DNA of 32,728 nt from Fibrobacter sp. (GTDB lineage: Bacteria > Fibrobacterota > Fibrobacteria > Fibrobacterales > Fibrobacteraceae), in assembly GCA_017503015.1 (NCBI GenBank), contig JAFVTX010000029.1:1-32728 (forward strand). The letters are read 5' to 3'. The position numbers and the translations under genes were made by a program. The notes under the pieces are model-generated. The model ran no database searches. It saw only the letters and a list, made by a program, of their open reading frames with translations, and was not told where the DNA came from. Positions 1 to 8,500 of this stretch are shown here, piece after piece. Position 1 is the first letter of the stretch. The number at the start of each line of letters is the position of its first letter.

Positions 1-50
1 CGCACAATTTAGAAAATAGGATGGAAAAGAAAGACTCTTAAAAAAGCGAT

Positions 51-59
51 AGCTATATT
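51..59 (+). promoter_or_regulatory. -10 promoter element of the UreE-N-like gene
   Basis: The 9-mer AGCTATATT, with -10 hexamer TATATT at 54-59, is identical to the elements before the tRNA-Ala and the OmpA-type gene in this window. I see no good -35 hexamer at 16-18 bp. A start of transcription about 7 bp downstream would fall on the ATG at 66, so the transcript may lack a leader. Confidence 0.5.
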
Positions 60-65
60 TTGCCC

Positions 66-335
66 ATGATTTGCAACCACATTCTCGGAACCACTCATCA
101 CGGCAGCTACAAGAAGGTTATCGACGTTCTCTTTGAACGGCATGAGCTCAAAGAACATTCTATCCGGAGAATCGCCCGCGACGGGGTGGAACTAGAAATC
201 GAAGTAACCGAGGATTTACAAGAAGGCGACATTCTCGTTGAAACGGAAAGCTACGTTTATGCCGTGAAAATACACGTGCCCAAGCCGCCCAAAGAAAACG
301 CCGACCCCGAAATGCGGGTCAAGCATTACTTGTAG
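66..335 (+). CDS. Small protein resembling the UreE N-terminal domain
   Basis: An 89-residue protein counted from the ATG at 66. An in-frame TTG at 60 is possible but lies inside the spacing expected for the promoter. The body pattern (a Lys/Arg-rich strand, then DGVELEIEV, LQEGDIL, then YAVKI near the end) resembles the N-terminal domain of UreE, the urease nickel chaperone, where a basic strand is followed by a dGrei..L..GDvL motif. Full-length UreE is usually about 150 residues or more; the C-terminal metal-binding domain is absent here, although an HH pair sits near the N-terminus. No Shine-Dalgarno site is visible. No urease gene lies downstream, and the sequence upstream is outside the window. 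The gene ends in a heptamer repeat and a terminator. It is real by its promoter and terminator; the function is tentative. Confidence 0.6.
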   Translation: MICNHILGTTHHGSYKKVIDVLFERHELKEHSIRRIARDGVELEIEVTEDLQEGDILVETESYVYAVKIHVPKPPKENADPEMRVKHYL

Positions 336-338
336 ATT

Positions 339-366
339 TTAGGGGTTAGGTTATAGGTATTAGGGG
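339..366 (+). repeat. Degenerate heptamer tandem repeat, TTAGGGG type
   Basis: Four period-7 units follow the stop codon by 3 nt: TTAGGGG, TTAGGTT, ATAGGTA, TTAGGGG. The same period and a similar core recur at 30552-30579. Confidence 0.75.
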
Positions 367-381
367 TCAATGCCTAAAGCT

Positions 382-414
382 AAAAGTCCCGCCGTTTAGG
401 CAGGACTTTTTTTT
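382..414 (+). terminator. Rho-independent terminator between convergent genes
   Basis: The stem AAAAGTCC-c-GCC pairs with GGC-a-GGACTTTT around a GTTTA loop, with a single C/A mismatch, and runs into eight T. It closes the rightward UreE-N-like transcript. On the other strand only four T follow, so it may also weakly stop the leftward PDZ gene that ends at 431. Confidence 0.85.
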
Positions 415-430
415 ACTGCTTAAAAGGTTT

Positions 431-1237
431 TTACTTCAGCACGGCGTTCTTGCCGCTCACCGAGCCATTGTGCTCGATAGACACCATATAGCGACCGCTA
501 GGAACCTTTTCGCCATTCCAGGAGACGCTGTTAAAACCAGGCTGGGCATTTTCGGCCACCACGGTGGCCACCACAGCGCCATCGGTATTCATCACCGTAA
601 CGGTTGCAGTACCCGCAGACTTCAGGTTAAAGCTGATAGCATTGCGAGAGAAACCCTTCAGCTTGGCAGACCCGGACTTGGCCACATTGGGGTTTGTGGG
701 CCTCGGGGCAAAACCTTCTGCCTTGTCCACATAGATGCCGTTCACATCTTGGGCACTAACGGTTCCCTCTTTCATCAAGGAACCTCGCTTCAGAACAGCC
801 ACAAACTGCTTGTCGCCGCTATTGGCGCTAGCATAATTTTCCAGTTCGGCAGCATCAAATTCTTTTTTGTTGTACCAAGATTCCACCTGGGCACTTTCAA
901 ATTCCTTCACCGTAATCTGGGCGCGGCGAAGCGTTGCCCTCAAAGTGTCTCCAGAATTAACGAAGGTGATTTCCACAGGCTTGTTGACCTGACCACGAAG
1001 CATGGACTTAGATTCTTCGATATCCAGTCCCTTAAGACTGACTCCATCTACAGCCACGATATCGTCACCAGCCTGGATACCCGTCTCTGCGGCAGGTGTT
1101 CCCGGAATGACCTCTACCACATGGACTCCCTGAGGAATCTGGTAGATGGTAATACCCACACCGCCGAACTGTTCATCGGCCAAAACCGGAGCCGCAAGGA
1201 GCGATGCAGCAAGAGAAACCTTAATTAAACGATTCAT
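431..1237 (-). CDS. Secreted PDZ-domain protein with C-terminal FlgD/T9SS-type domain
   Basis: A 268-residue protein. Residues 1-20 form a signal peptide ending in A-P-V-L-A before DEQ. Residues about 22-110 form a PDZ domain, with the usual IPGTPAAETGIQAGDDIVAV core and the following IVAVDG-like strand. A lysine- and charge-rich middle follows. Residues about 190-268 form a beta-sandwich tail with the pattern ...ISFNLKSAGTATVTVMN...G.NSVSWNG..VPSGRYMVSI, which resembles FlgD-like Ig and type IX secretion C-terminal sorting domains. No protease domain is present, so this is not a DegP- or Ctp-type enzyme; PDZ here probably binds a partner or peptide. The start is fixed by AAGGAG at 1245-1250. 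It has its own promoter and is leftward, separated by 95 nt from the gene upstream. Confidence 0.85.
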   Translation of the reverse strand: MNRLIKVSLAASLLAAPVLADEQFGGVGITIYQIPQGVHVVEVIPGTPAAETGIQAGDDIVAVDGVSLKGLDIEESKSMLRGQVNKPVEITFVNSGDTLRATLRRAQITVKEFESAQVESWYNKKEFDAAELENYASANSGDKQFVAVLKRGSLMKEGTVSAQDVNGIYVDKAEGFAPRPTNPNVAKSGSAKLKGFSRNAISFNLKSAGTATVTVMNTDGAVVATVVAENAQPGFNSVSWNGEKVPSGRYMVSIEHNGSVSGKNAVLK

Positions 1238-1265
1238 GAAATTCTCCTTATATTATCCAAATCTC

Positions 1266-1293
1266 AATATACAATATTTTTCCGTAATTTCAA
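1266..1293 (-). promoter_or_regulatory. Promoter of the PDZ protein gene
   Basis: On the minus strand TTGAAA (1293-1288) lies 16 bp before TATATT (1271-1266). Transcription would begin near 1259, leaving a leader of about 22 nt that carries the AAGGAG ribosome site. Confidence 0.6.
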
Positions 1294-1332
1294 AATGAAC
1301 AAAGCCCCAAAAAGGCATTTTATTTCCAAAAA

Positions 1333-2484
1333 TCAGTCAAATGGACGAATTTCTTCGGATTCTGCGTTCGATTCCGTGTCCGATTCCGCATCTTCTTCAT
1401 CCTCCTCTTCGTCCTCGTAGTCCTCCATGGTCTTATCACCAGGCACAATGACCAGACCAAGAGTTACAGGCTCCCCCTTCAAGTTCAAGTAAGCCTCCAA
1501 ATACAAACTTGTAGATAGACGGAGCAGACGAAGGTCCAGCATAGTCCCCCCCTTGTGGATGCTCTTGGGGTTCAAGTTAAAAAACAGGAATTTCTTGTTG
1601 ATGTACTCAAAACGGTCGCTATCATAGTTGATTTGCCATTCGGAATCCCCGTCGTTTTCTTGACGGTAGGTGCAGCGGTCATTGTCCAAATCACACTCAA
1701 AGCTTGCACTTTCTTGATAACGTTTGTTCCACTCGCGGCTAAAGGCACAGCTCTGCACTCGACCAGCACCATTACGATTCTTGTTCAGCTGATCGTTTAT
1801 CACCACATAATCCATTTTCTGGTTCTTTACCTGGTTATAGACGTTCATCAAAATGATGTAGGCTTCAATATCCTTGGGGCACTTGCCCGACAGTTCCACG
1901 TCTTCGTGAGCTTTCAAGAGCGTCTGCTGCAGGTCTATGTCTATAGCGTCAGGAATTTCGCTTTTCTTGATTTTATCAAGGACTTCTTTGGGCGGCACCA
2001 CCACCACCTTGTCGCCTTTCTTGATGGCATAGCCCAACTGGTCGCGGACATAGTCCAAGCACTGCTGTACGTGGATATGGACCGTATTGGAACCGCCCGA
2101 TACAAAGTCCACACCGATGCGCACATTCCACTCGCCGGCGCTGTTTCCTGAATTTTTGTCTATTTCACAGAAAGGCTCTTCACGGATACCGTCAATGAAT
2201 ATGATTTTTGCGTTGAGTTTAGTCACCAGAGAGGCTTCGTTATCCAGGGCGCCACCCAAGCTCCAAAAATTGGGATTCTGCCGTAACACCTCGGCAAAAG
2301 CTTTGTCGCCATCTAAAGCCGGCAACAAGGAATCGTTGCGGGCATTTTTTTCTTGCAGCAGGGCAGAATATTCCGTGGTTACAGCCATGTTGTGAAAGCC
2401 ATTACGTGCCGCAGGAGCGGGAGCAGACCAAGCAGACGAAACCAAAATAAAGAACGCAATTAAGAACAAGAGGGAAAATTTCAT
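1333..2484 (-). CDS. Secreted protein of unknown function with acidic C-terminal tail
   Basis: A 383-residue protein that I do not recognise. Residues 1-21 are a clear signal peptide (hydrophobic run, then S-A-W-S-A before PAPAA). The middle is a mixed alpha/beta region without a known motif. It has six cysteines (CEID, QQCL, GKCP, QSCAF, FECDL, DRCTY), which could form disulfides in the periplasm. Residues about 351-383 are almost only Asp, Glu, Ser and Asn, a low-complexity acidic tail that could bind cations. The start has no Shine-Dalgarno site, but a TATATT -10 box ends 8 nt before the ATG, so the transcript may be leaderless. It lies 30 nt downstream of the HAD phosphatase gene on the same strand. 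Confidence 0.75.
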   Translation of the reverse strand: MKFSLLFLIAFFILVSSAWSAPAPAARNGFHNMAVTTEYSALLQEKNARNDSLLPALDGDKAFAEVLRQNPNFWSLGGALDNEASLVTKLNAKIIFIDGIREEPFCEIDKNSGNSAGEWNVRIGVDFVSGGSNTVHIHVQQCLDYVRDQLGYAIKKGDKVVVVPPKEVLDKIKKSEIPDAIDIDLQQTLLKAHEDVELSGKCPKDIEAYIILMNVYNQVKNQKMDYVVINDQLNKNRNGAGRVQSCAFSREWNKRYQESASFECDLDNDRCTYRQENDGDSEWQINYDSDRFEYINKKFLFFNLNPKSIHKGGTMLDLRLLRLSTSLYLEAYLNLKGEPVTLGLVIVPGDKTMEDYEDEEEDEEDAESDTESNAESEEIRPFD

Positions 2485-2492
2485 ACAAGAAC

Positions 2493-2498
2493 AATATA
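2493..2498 (-). promoter_or_regulatory. -10 element of the acidic-tail protein gene
   Basis: TATATT on the minus strand, ending 8 nt before the ATG at 2484. No clear -35 is visible. The expected transcription start coincides, within a base or two, with the start codon. Confidence 0.45.
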
Positions 2499-2514
2499 AA
2501 AAGATGTTTGGGTG

Positions 2515-3186
2515 TTAAATCCGAATCAAATCCAGTATGTGCGAGATATGATAATCAACCCAAACAGGAACATTCGATTCAGGATTCACGTAAACAGTAG
2601 TCCAACCACGCCTGTGGGCCGGTTCCAAGTTGCGAAGGGAATCTTCTAACAAAATAATATCATGGGAATCTTTAGGCATCAAACGCCCCATTGACGGAAG
2701 CTTTTCAGAAAGCCACTGTTCCATCTTTTGGTAAGCAATATCGTGGGGTTTACCTACCCACCCCAACTGCTTAAGATCAAAGACTCCTTCTATAGCAGAG
2801 TCTATCCCCATGTGGGCCATACCTGCCTCACTCCAGTCGTGACGACCGTTAGTAAAAACGAACCGTGAACCTTTCAGACTCTGAAGCATGGCCAACTTCT
2901 CAGGAGCTTTTTTAGGATAAATCAAGTATTCCGGTTCGTGGATAAAGTCAAAAAACTCGTCAGGATCTACCTTGTTCATGGCCATAAGACCCGCAAGGGT
3001 TGTACCGAAACGCTCCAAATAGTCCGTACGAATCTTGTGGGCCGACTCAAAATCGCCACCAACCGTTTTTTGCACAAAAAGCGAGATGCGATGGTCCAGG
3101 GAATTGATGACACAACGTTCTTCATCACCATACAAGGTGAGGTCATAATCGAACAGCCAAATTTTATCGGATGTGTTTTGGAGCAT
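2515..3186 (-). CDS. HAD-superfamily phosphatase, pyrimidine 5'-nucleotidase-like
   Basis: A 223-residue protein from the ATG at 3186; an upstream TTG would add one residue. HAD motifs appear in order: motif I FDYDLT with nucleophile D13 and general acid D15; motif II FTNG; motif III lysine in VGKPHD; motif IV LLEDSLRNL. The cap segment carries ERFGTTLAGLM, typical of the SDT1/pyrimidine 5'-nucleotidase subfamily, which removes phosphate from UMP, CMP or other small phosphomonoesters. Motif I has DYD where most relatives have DLD. It is cytoplasmic. It starts 12 nt after the stop of the HD-GYP gene, so the two are probably co-transcribed. The substrate cannot be named from sequence. Confidence 0.85.
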   Translation of the reverse strand: MLQNTSDKIWLFDYDLTLYGDEERCVINSLDHRISLFVQKTVGGDFESAHKIRTDYLERFGTTLAGLMAMNKVDPDEFFDFIHEPEYLIYPKKAPEKLAMLQSLKGSRFVFTNGRHDWSEAGMAHMGIDSAIEGVFDLKQLGWVGKPHDIAYQKMEQWLSEKLPSMGRLMPKDSHDIILLEDSLRNLEPAHRRGWTTVYVNPESNVPVWVDYHISHILDLIRI

Positions 3187-3198
3187 CAAAACAAGTCT

Positions 3199-5409
3199 CT
3201 ATATTTCGTCACTATCCGAAGTCAGCCTCGTGCGTTCTTCGTACAGGTCTGCTGCAATGTGGCTGAAGGCTTCCACTACCTTGGGGTCAAAGTGCTTGCC
3301 AGCCCCTTCGGTGATGATAGCCATGGCCTTTTCGAAAGTGAAGGGTTTCTTGTACACGCGCTCCGCCACCAGGGCGTCAAACACGTCAGCCACGGCCATG
3401 ATGCGGGCAGAAAGCGGAATCTCATCACCCTTGATATGGTTCGGGTAACCCGTTCCGTCCCACTTCTCGTGATGGTAATGGGCCATCTCGATAGCCTCTC
3501 TCAGGTACTCCGCTTCCATGGAATCACCCGTGTTAGCCACAATCTTCTGGAGGATTTTCCAACCTTCGGTGGTGTGGGACTTCATGATTTCAAATTCTTC
3601 GTCGGTCAGTTTACCAGGCTTGTTCAGAATCAAATCCGAAATGGCAATCTTGCCGATATCGTGGAGAGGCGCAGAGCGCTTGAACCTGGCAATGCTTTCG
3701 TCAGTGAGTTCATCCGCATAAAAGCCTTCTTTCTTCAACTGGCGGGCAATAGCTTCCACGTAGGCGGCAGTCTTCTTGATGTGGTTTCCTGTACCTTCGT
3801 CACGGGCTTCCACCAGTTCCGCAAAGTTCACGACGATTTCATCCTGCATGCGGGTAATACGTTCATTCTGTGCCTTTATCTGGATGATATAGGCAAGAAA
3901 ATCTTCGGCCATGGTAGAGAACGCATTGTAGAGGTTCTGGATTTCGTCATCGGATCGAATATCTATGGCCTTCACACGTCGCAAACTAATCTGGCGGCCT
4001 ACATCGGAATTATGGGCAAAGGACATAGCTTCCTTGGACATCCGATTGATGGGAATCACTATGCCTCGTTTCATGGCTTCGGCGATCAGGCACATGATAA
4101 CGAGAGAAACTCCAAAGAACAAGGACAATTCCTTGATAAGGAAGGATATTTCGTCCATCAAAATGGACTCCATGGTGATGTCCGCAGCCACATAGGCTAC
4201 AGTCGTGCCACTAGAATCCTTCAGGGGCTTATAAACCGTCAACAACCATCCGTAAGAATCATCAGATACCACCGGTCCAATGGAATCACCTTTAAGAAGC
4301 GCCGGTAAATACTCTTCAAAGCTCGGGTCAAAGGGCACCACATCCCCCACCTGACTGGGCTCTTCGCCATCGGTCGACATCAGGTCAAATACCACATGGC
4401 AGCCATCCTGGGCTATATGGTAAACATACAGGTAATTTGCCGTAGGGAACCCCTCCCTGATGGCATACAGTTCCTTTTCTGTTTCCTCGTAGCCTTCCGC
4501 TTCGCGGCCTTCTTGCAGATACATCATCAGACGGTTGCCGTCCAACACAATGGCAGCAGCGTCTGTAAGACCGTAGGCAATGGAGGTGTACTTGGCAACA
4601 GCCTTTTCCTGGTAAAGGAAATAACCGATGTTTGCAACGAAGACTGCCAGAAGTAATTCCGAAACAATTACGACCAGCATCACCTTCCCGAGCAGGGAAT
4701 ACCTTACCGCCATTCCGGTATTCTTGTCATTCACATTCCGCTGAAAAACATGATTCAGGTAATTCTTGACTCTGCGAGAAATGAAGTGGAATACAACAAT
4801 GGCAATAACAACCGTCACGGACTTGTCAAAAAGGTCCACCACCACGTCGGCCATCAGCTGCGAATAGAAAACACTGGTGCCTAAAATTTCGTGAAGGTAT
4901 TGGGCAAACGGAGCAGACACTCCCGTTCCAAAATTCTGACGGTGAAGGTAATAAGTGAATACAGAACCAAGGCCTCCCCCCAGAAGAGCGTAGCAGAATA
5001 TGACCACAAACAACTTGGGAATACTGGAGAAGAACTTCTTGTTGTAAAAGAATACTGTTGCAAGACCTATGAAAATGCTTATGACTCCATAGAACATGGA
5101 GAATGAACCCGACAAGCTCTTCACCAAATTCGTGGTAAAGCCAACTAGCACTGCAGGGAAAACACCCCCCAGCATAGCGACGAGTATGGTACCGATACAA
5201 TCAAGGAAAAGAGGCAAACCAAAGACGCCCACAAGCTTGTTGGGCACGATATTCAGGAGTATTCCAAGAACGATGAGAAGGACTCCGCTCCCCACACCGA
5301 TCCATTTCTTTTTTCGTTTGTCCTGCATCGTGGTAAAATTTAAAATAAATACCGAATTATTGAACATTTCGCCCAAAAGTACACGGATTTTACTAGCTTT
5401 CCTTGCCAT
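3199..5409 (-). CDS. Membrane sensor with HD-GYP cyclic-di-GMP phosphodiesterase
   Basis: A 736-residue protein. Residues about 35-235 hold a bundle of membrane segments reminiscent of ECF-transporter S-components or 7TM sensor modules (LPLFLDCIGTILVAMLGG). A further membrane helix (about 245-270) leads into an extracytoplasmic Cache-like region (about 275-430) and another helix (about 435-460). A HAMP-like linker follows, then an HD-GYP domain from about residue 545. The HD motif is HDIGK near 583, and HHEKWDGTGYP near 646 supplies the GYP signature, so metal and substrate residues are intact. HD-GYP proteins hydrolyse c-di-GMP to pGpG or GMP, so this likely lowers c-di-GMP in response to an outside signal. 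The start is uncertain: an ATG at 5328 (residue 28) would also place basic residues before the first helix. Neither start has a Shine-Dalgarno site. Confidence 0.93.
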   Translation of the reverse strand: MARKASKIRVLLGEMFNNSVFILNFTTMQDKRKKKWIGVGSGVLLIVLGILLNIVPNKLVGVFGLPLFLDCIGTILVAMLGGVFPAVLVGFTTNLVKSLSGSFSMFYGVISIFIGLATVFFYNKKFFSSIPKLFVVIFCYALLGGGLGSVFTYYLHRQNFGTGVSAPFAQYLHEILGTSVFYSQLMADVVVDLFDKSVTVVIAIVVFHFISRRVKNYLNHVFQRNVNDKNTGMAVRYSLLGKVMLVVIVSELLLAVFVANIGYFLYQEKAVAKYTSIAYGLTDAAAIVLDGNRLMMYLQEGREAEGYEETEKELYAIREGFPTANYLYVYHIAQDGCHVVFDLMSTDGEEPSQVGDVVPFDPSFEEYLPALLKGDSIGPVVSDDSYGWLLTVYKPLKDSSGTTVAYVAADITMESILMDEISFLIKELSLFFGVSLVIMCLIAEAMKRGIVIPINRMSKEAMSFAHNSDVGRQISLRRVKAIDIRSDDEIQNLYNAFSTMAEDFLAYIIQIKAQNERITRMQDEIVVNFAELVEARDEGTGNHIKKTAAYVEAIARQLKKEGFYADELTDESIARFKRSAPLHDIGKIAISDLILNKPGKLTDEEFEIMKSHTTEGWKILQKIVANTGDSMEAEYLREAIEMAHYHHEKWDGTGYPNHIKGDEIPLSARIMAVADVFDALVAERVYKKPFTFEKAMAIITEGAGKHFDPKVVEAFSHIAADLYEERTRLTSDSDEI

Positions 5410-5411
5410 TT

Positions 5412-5430
5412 GTTTACAAAAGTTTACAAA
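5412..5430. repeat. Direct repeat GTTTACAAA upstream of the HD-GYP gene
   Basis: Two exact copies of GTTTACAAA (5412-5420 and 5422-5430), 10 bp apart start to start, about one helical turn. They lie directly before the upstream start codon of the HD-GYP gene. They could be a regulator site; nothing else supports this. Confidence 0.4.
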
Positions 5431-5540
5431 ACGAAAGCAGAAGTCTATTCAGCTGGAAATCTTTCGCATAACTCATTGATGCTCAACGACTTACGCGCGC
5501 CTTTTGAAAAAAAGAATCCAACAAAAAGCACCCCCTTTTC

Positions 5541-5546
5541 TATAAT
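5541..5546 (+). promoter_or_regulatory. -10 element of the tamB-tamA operon
   Basis: TATAAT lies 9 bp before the TTG start at 5556, between the divergent HD-GYP and tamB genes. A transcription start near 5553 leaves almost no leader. I found no convincing -35 hexamer. Confidence 0.45.
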
Positions 5547-5555
5547 TCTAGCTAG

Positions 5556-8500
5556 TTGAAGAATCGAACTTCGACATTCCTTAGGCCCGCCGTAATCACG
5601 ACGGCGATTGTGGGTGCATTGGCTCTTTGCACCTGGTTGTCGGACTATTTGCTGGACGTGATCCTGTCTAGCCCTCACAGCTTCGGATCCCTAGAAATCT
5701 CGCCCCACGGACACCGCCAAGACGGTTATCTGACCCACCATTGGGACTCCATCGCCATCAAAAACGGCGAAAACACCTTTATCCTGAGGAACACGGACCT
5801 GGACATCACCCTGTTCCAGGAGAACCGAAACATCCAGCTGCAGGCCAGCGAAGTCAACGTCAGCATTTCTTCTGCAGGACCACCCAAGGAAAAGAATGTC
5901 GAAACAGACAGCTCGCCGCCATCCCTACCGGAACAGGTAAAATTCTACGTGCCGGTGAATATCGGCGTCGGAAAACTTACTGTAGAAATAGACTCCAGCA
6001 AACACTGGGAGGCCAAAGACATTTCTCTAAAGAGCGAGGGCTCCACCAAGGCCCGGTTTAGCGCTGATAGCATCAAGGGCGATTTCGTGAAACACCCGGC
6101 CAAGGTCGGCGTGTCCCTGGATTTCCAGTCCGACCAAATCAAAATGAAAGGTAAGGTGGTTGCCGGCCCCGATTCCATCGCCGTTGACGCCACCACCTCC
6201 AAGAAAAATCTTGCGGCCGTTTCTACGACGACCTCTTTAGACGTCAAGAAGGTAGAGGACTGGCTACCCGTCAAGATTCCCAAGGGTGCCCCCACCATCG
6301 GCAAGCTCCACGTGCAGACCAAAGCGAGCCTACATCCGAAGACGGGCAAACCCAACTACGACGTTACCATCAAGACCCGCATCGGTGAATTCTGGCCACT
6401 GATGCCGCTAAACGCCACTATACGCGTCAAGGGCGATCAGAAGCGATTCCATTCCGACGTTTTATTAAAAAATGACGAGGGCGGAACCATACATCTTACT
6501 GCCGATATGGACACGAAACTCAACGGAACCGCTTCGGGAAAAGTGGAAAAGATGAGCGCCCTGTTCGGTCCACAGATGATGCCTCTGGACATGACCATCC
6601 ATTCCGCAGAAAAGAAGGGCAACAAGATAACGGCAAAAGTAGAGACCCGACAAGGCTCCGTGGTCGAAGCAAATATCGATCTAGACAGCGATATCCCTGT
6701 CACCTACACAGGCGACATGTCACCGCTTGAACCATGGGCTCTAGACTGGACCAAGGGAGAACTCGTCCTCAAGGACAGGTTTAAAGTTTACGGCACTGTT
6801 TTCGACGGAAAGACCCGAATATTCGTCAAAATTCCGAACGTGGAATACGCCTACCAGATGAAGGCGGATTCCTTACAGACGGTGCTGCTCATTGACAAGC
6901 ACGGTATCGATTTTTCGAATGGAATCATCTATACGCCCAAAGAAACTTTTGACTTCACGGGCGATGTGGTCTGGGATGAACCTGCTCCCCACACCTCCTG
7001 GAACGTGACCCAACGGCATGGCGGGAGCGCCAGGGCGTACGTGACTATCATGGATTCCATCACTATTGACGTCTCTGCCGACCAGGTAGAGATATCCACC
7101 ATACCTTTTGCCAAGACGAAACTGAACGAAAAATTGAACGGCAAGGTGACCGGCAGGTGGACACAGAACTTCGATACCAACGTAGGAAAAGCCGATGTCA
7201 GCATGGACGGGTACTTTGACCCCTACAACCTGAAGGGGAGCGTTTCTGCAAGACAGAACGGCGACACCATCTTTATTGACAAGGCAGAGGCCATACAAAG
7301 CCAGAACAAAGTTCAGGGCGAAGCCATATTCATCTTGCCCAACGATTCCAACCCAGATTTCAAGCCTACGGGAGTCCTACCCATACAGGTTGTACATGCC
7401 TGGGCTGCATCTGAAAAATTCAACATTCCGCTACTGCTGGACCCAATCAACGACACCACATTCACCTCGGGCTTTATCAATGGTGACATCGCCTACGAAG
7501 AAAAAGTTGGATTGCAGGGAAATATCGAATTCACCGACATCGAGTTCAGCAAAATTCCGCCATATCTTTTCAATATCAAAAAAATGAACCTCTTTGCCGA
7601 AGGCAGCAAGGTAGAACTGAACGCCTACTTAGGAATCGGGGGTGGCGGCTGGACCGGCACTACACAGGTTACCCTGGACAACGTGTTCAACGACAAACGA
7701 CACCTGAGCCTTTCTCATAGTACCGACAACGGAGGAAACCTATGGGCCGAAGGATTCATCGACACCGCCTTGGTATTCACGGGAAACGTAAACATGAACG
7801 GTTCGTGGTTTATTCCAGGCACCGTCAGCGAAATCAAGAAAACTGATCTGCAGATTGCCCTCACCGCAAATATCCGGGAAGGCTTAAACGGCATCACCGC
7901 CGACCTTCAAACAGATTCCACTTATTATCAGCCACCCAAGCTGAACTATATGTTCCCGCTACGTGCAAGAGGACACCTAGAAAAGGGAATTCTTGACATC
8001 ACTGAAGCTTCTACTCAAAACGACAGCGCCGAAACCATTTCGGGAACATTGCAATTTGACCTAAACAAGATGCAGCTGCAAGGTATCGACCTGCAGTCAG
8101 AAAAATACACCATCCACACAAAGCACCATACGCTACTTCTTGAAAACATTTCCAGTCACATGGAAGACAACAATGACGCTCTCGTCATTTCTACAGAGCT
8201 GGCTTCCATCCAATACCTTTTCAACCATGAATCATACGGCGATGCAGAAGTTCTAGGACAAGGCGATATCAAATTCGTCATACCCCATTCCATAGACGGC
8301 CTCATCCGGAACAAGAGTATCGAAGGTAACATCTCTATTGACAAAGCCGTTTACAAGAAAGATTTGGAAATTGAAGTAACGCCTAATTCCCTAGACAAGA
8401 TTTTAGCCATGTTCAATAACGCCATAGCAAGACTGCGAAAGACGGAAAACAAAGAGGCAAAGATTTCTGCAGCCAGTCCCATCAACCTATCTGTACATGT

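Noticed and set aside
2938-4308. A 456-codon rightward reading frame opposite the HAD and HD-GYP genes
   Set aside because: Both genes on the other strand have intact motifs, so this frame is a shadow.
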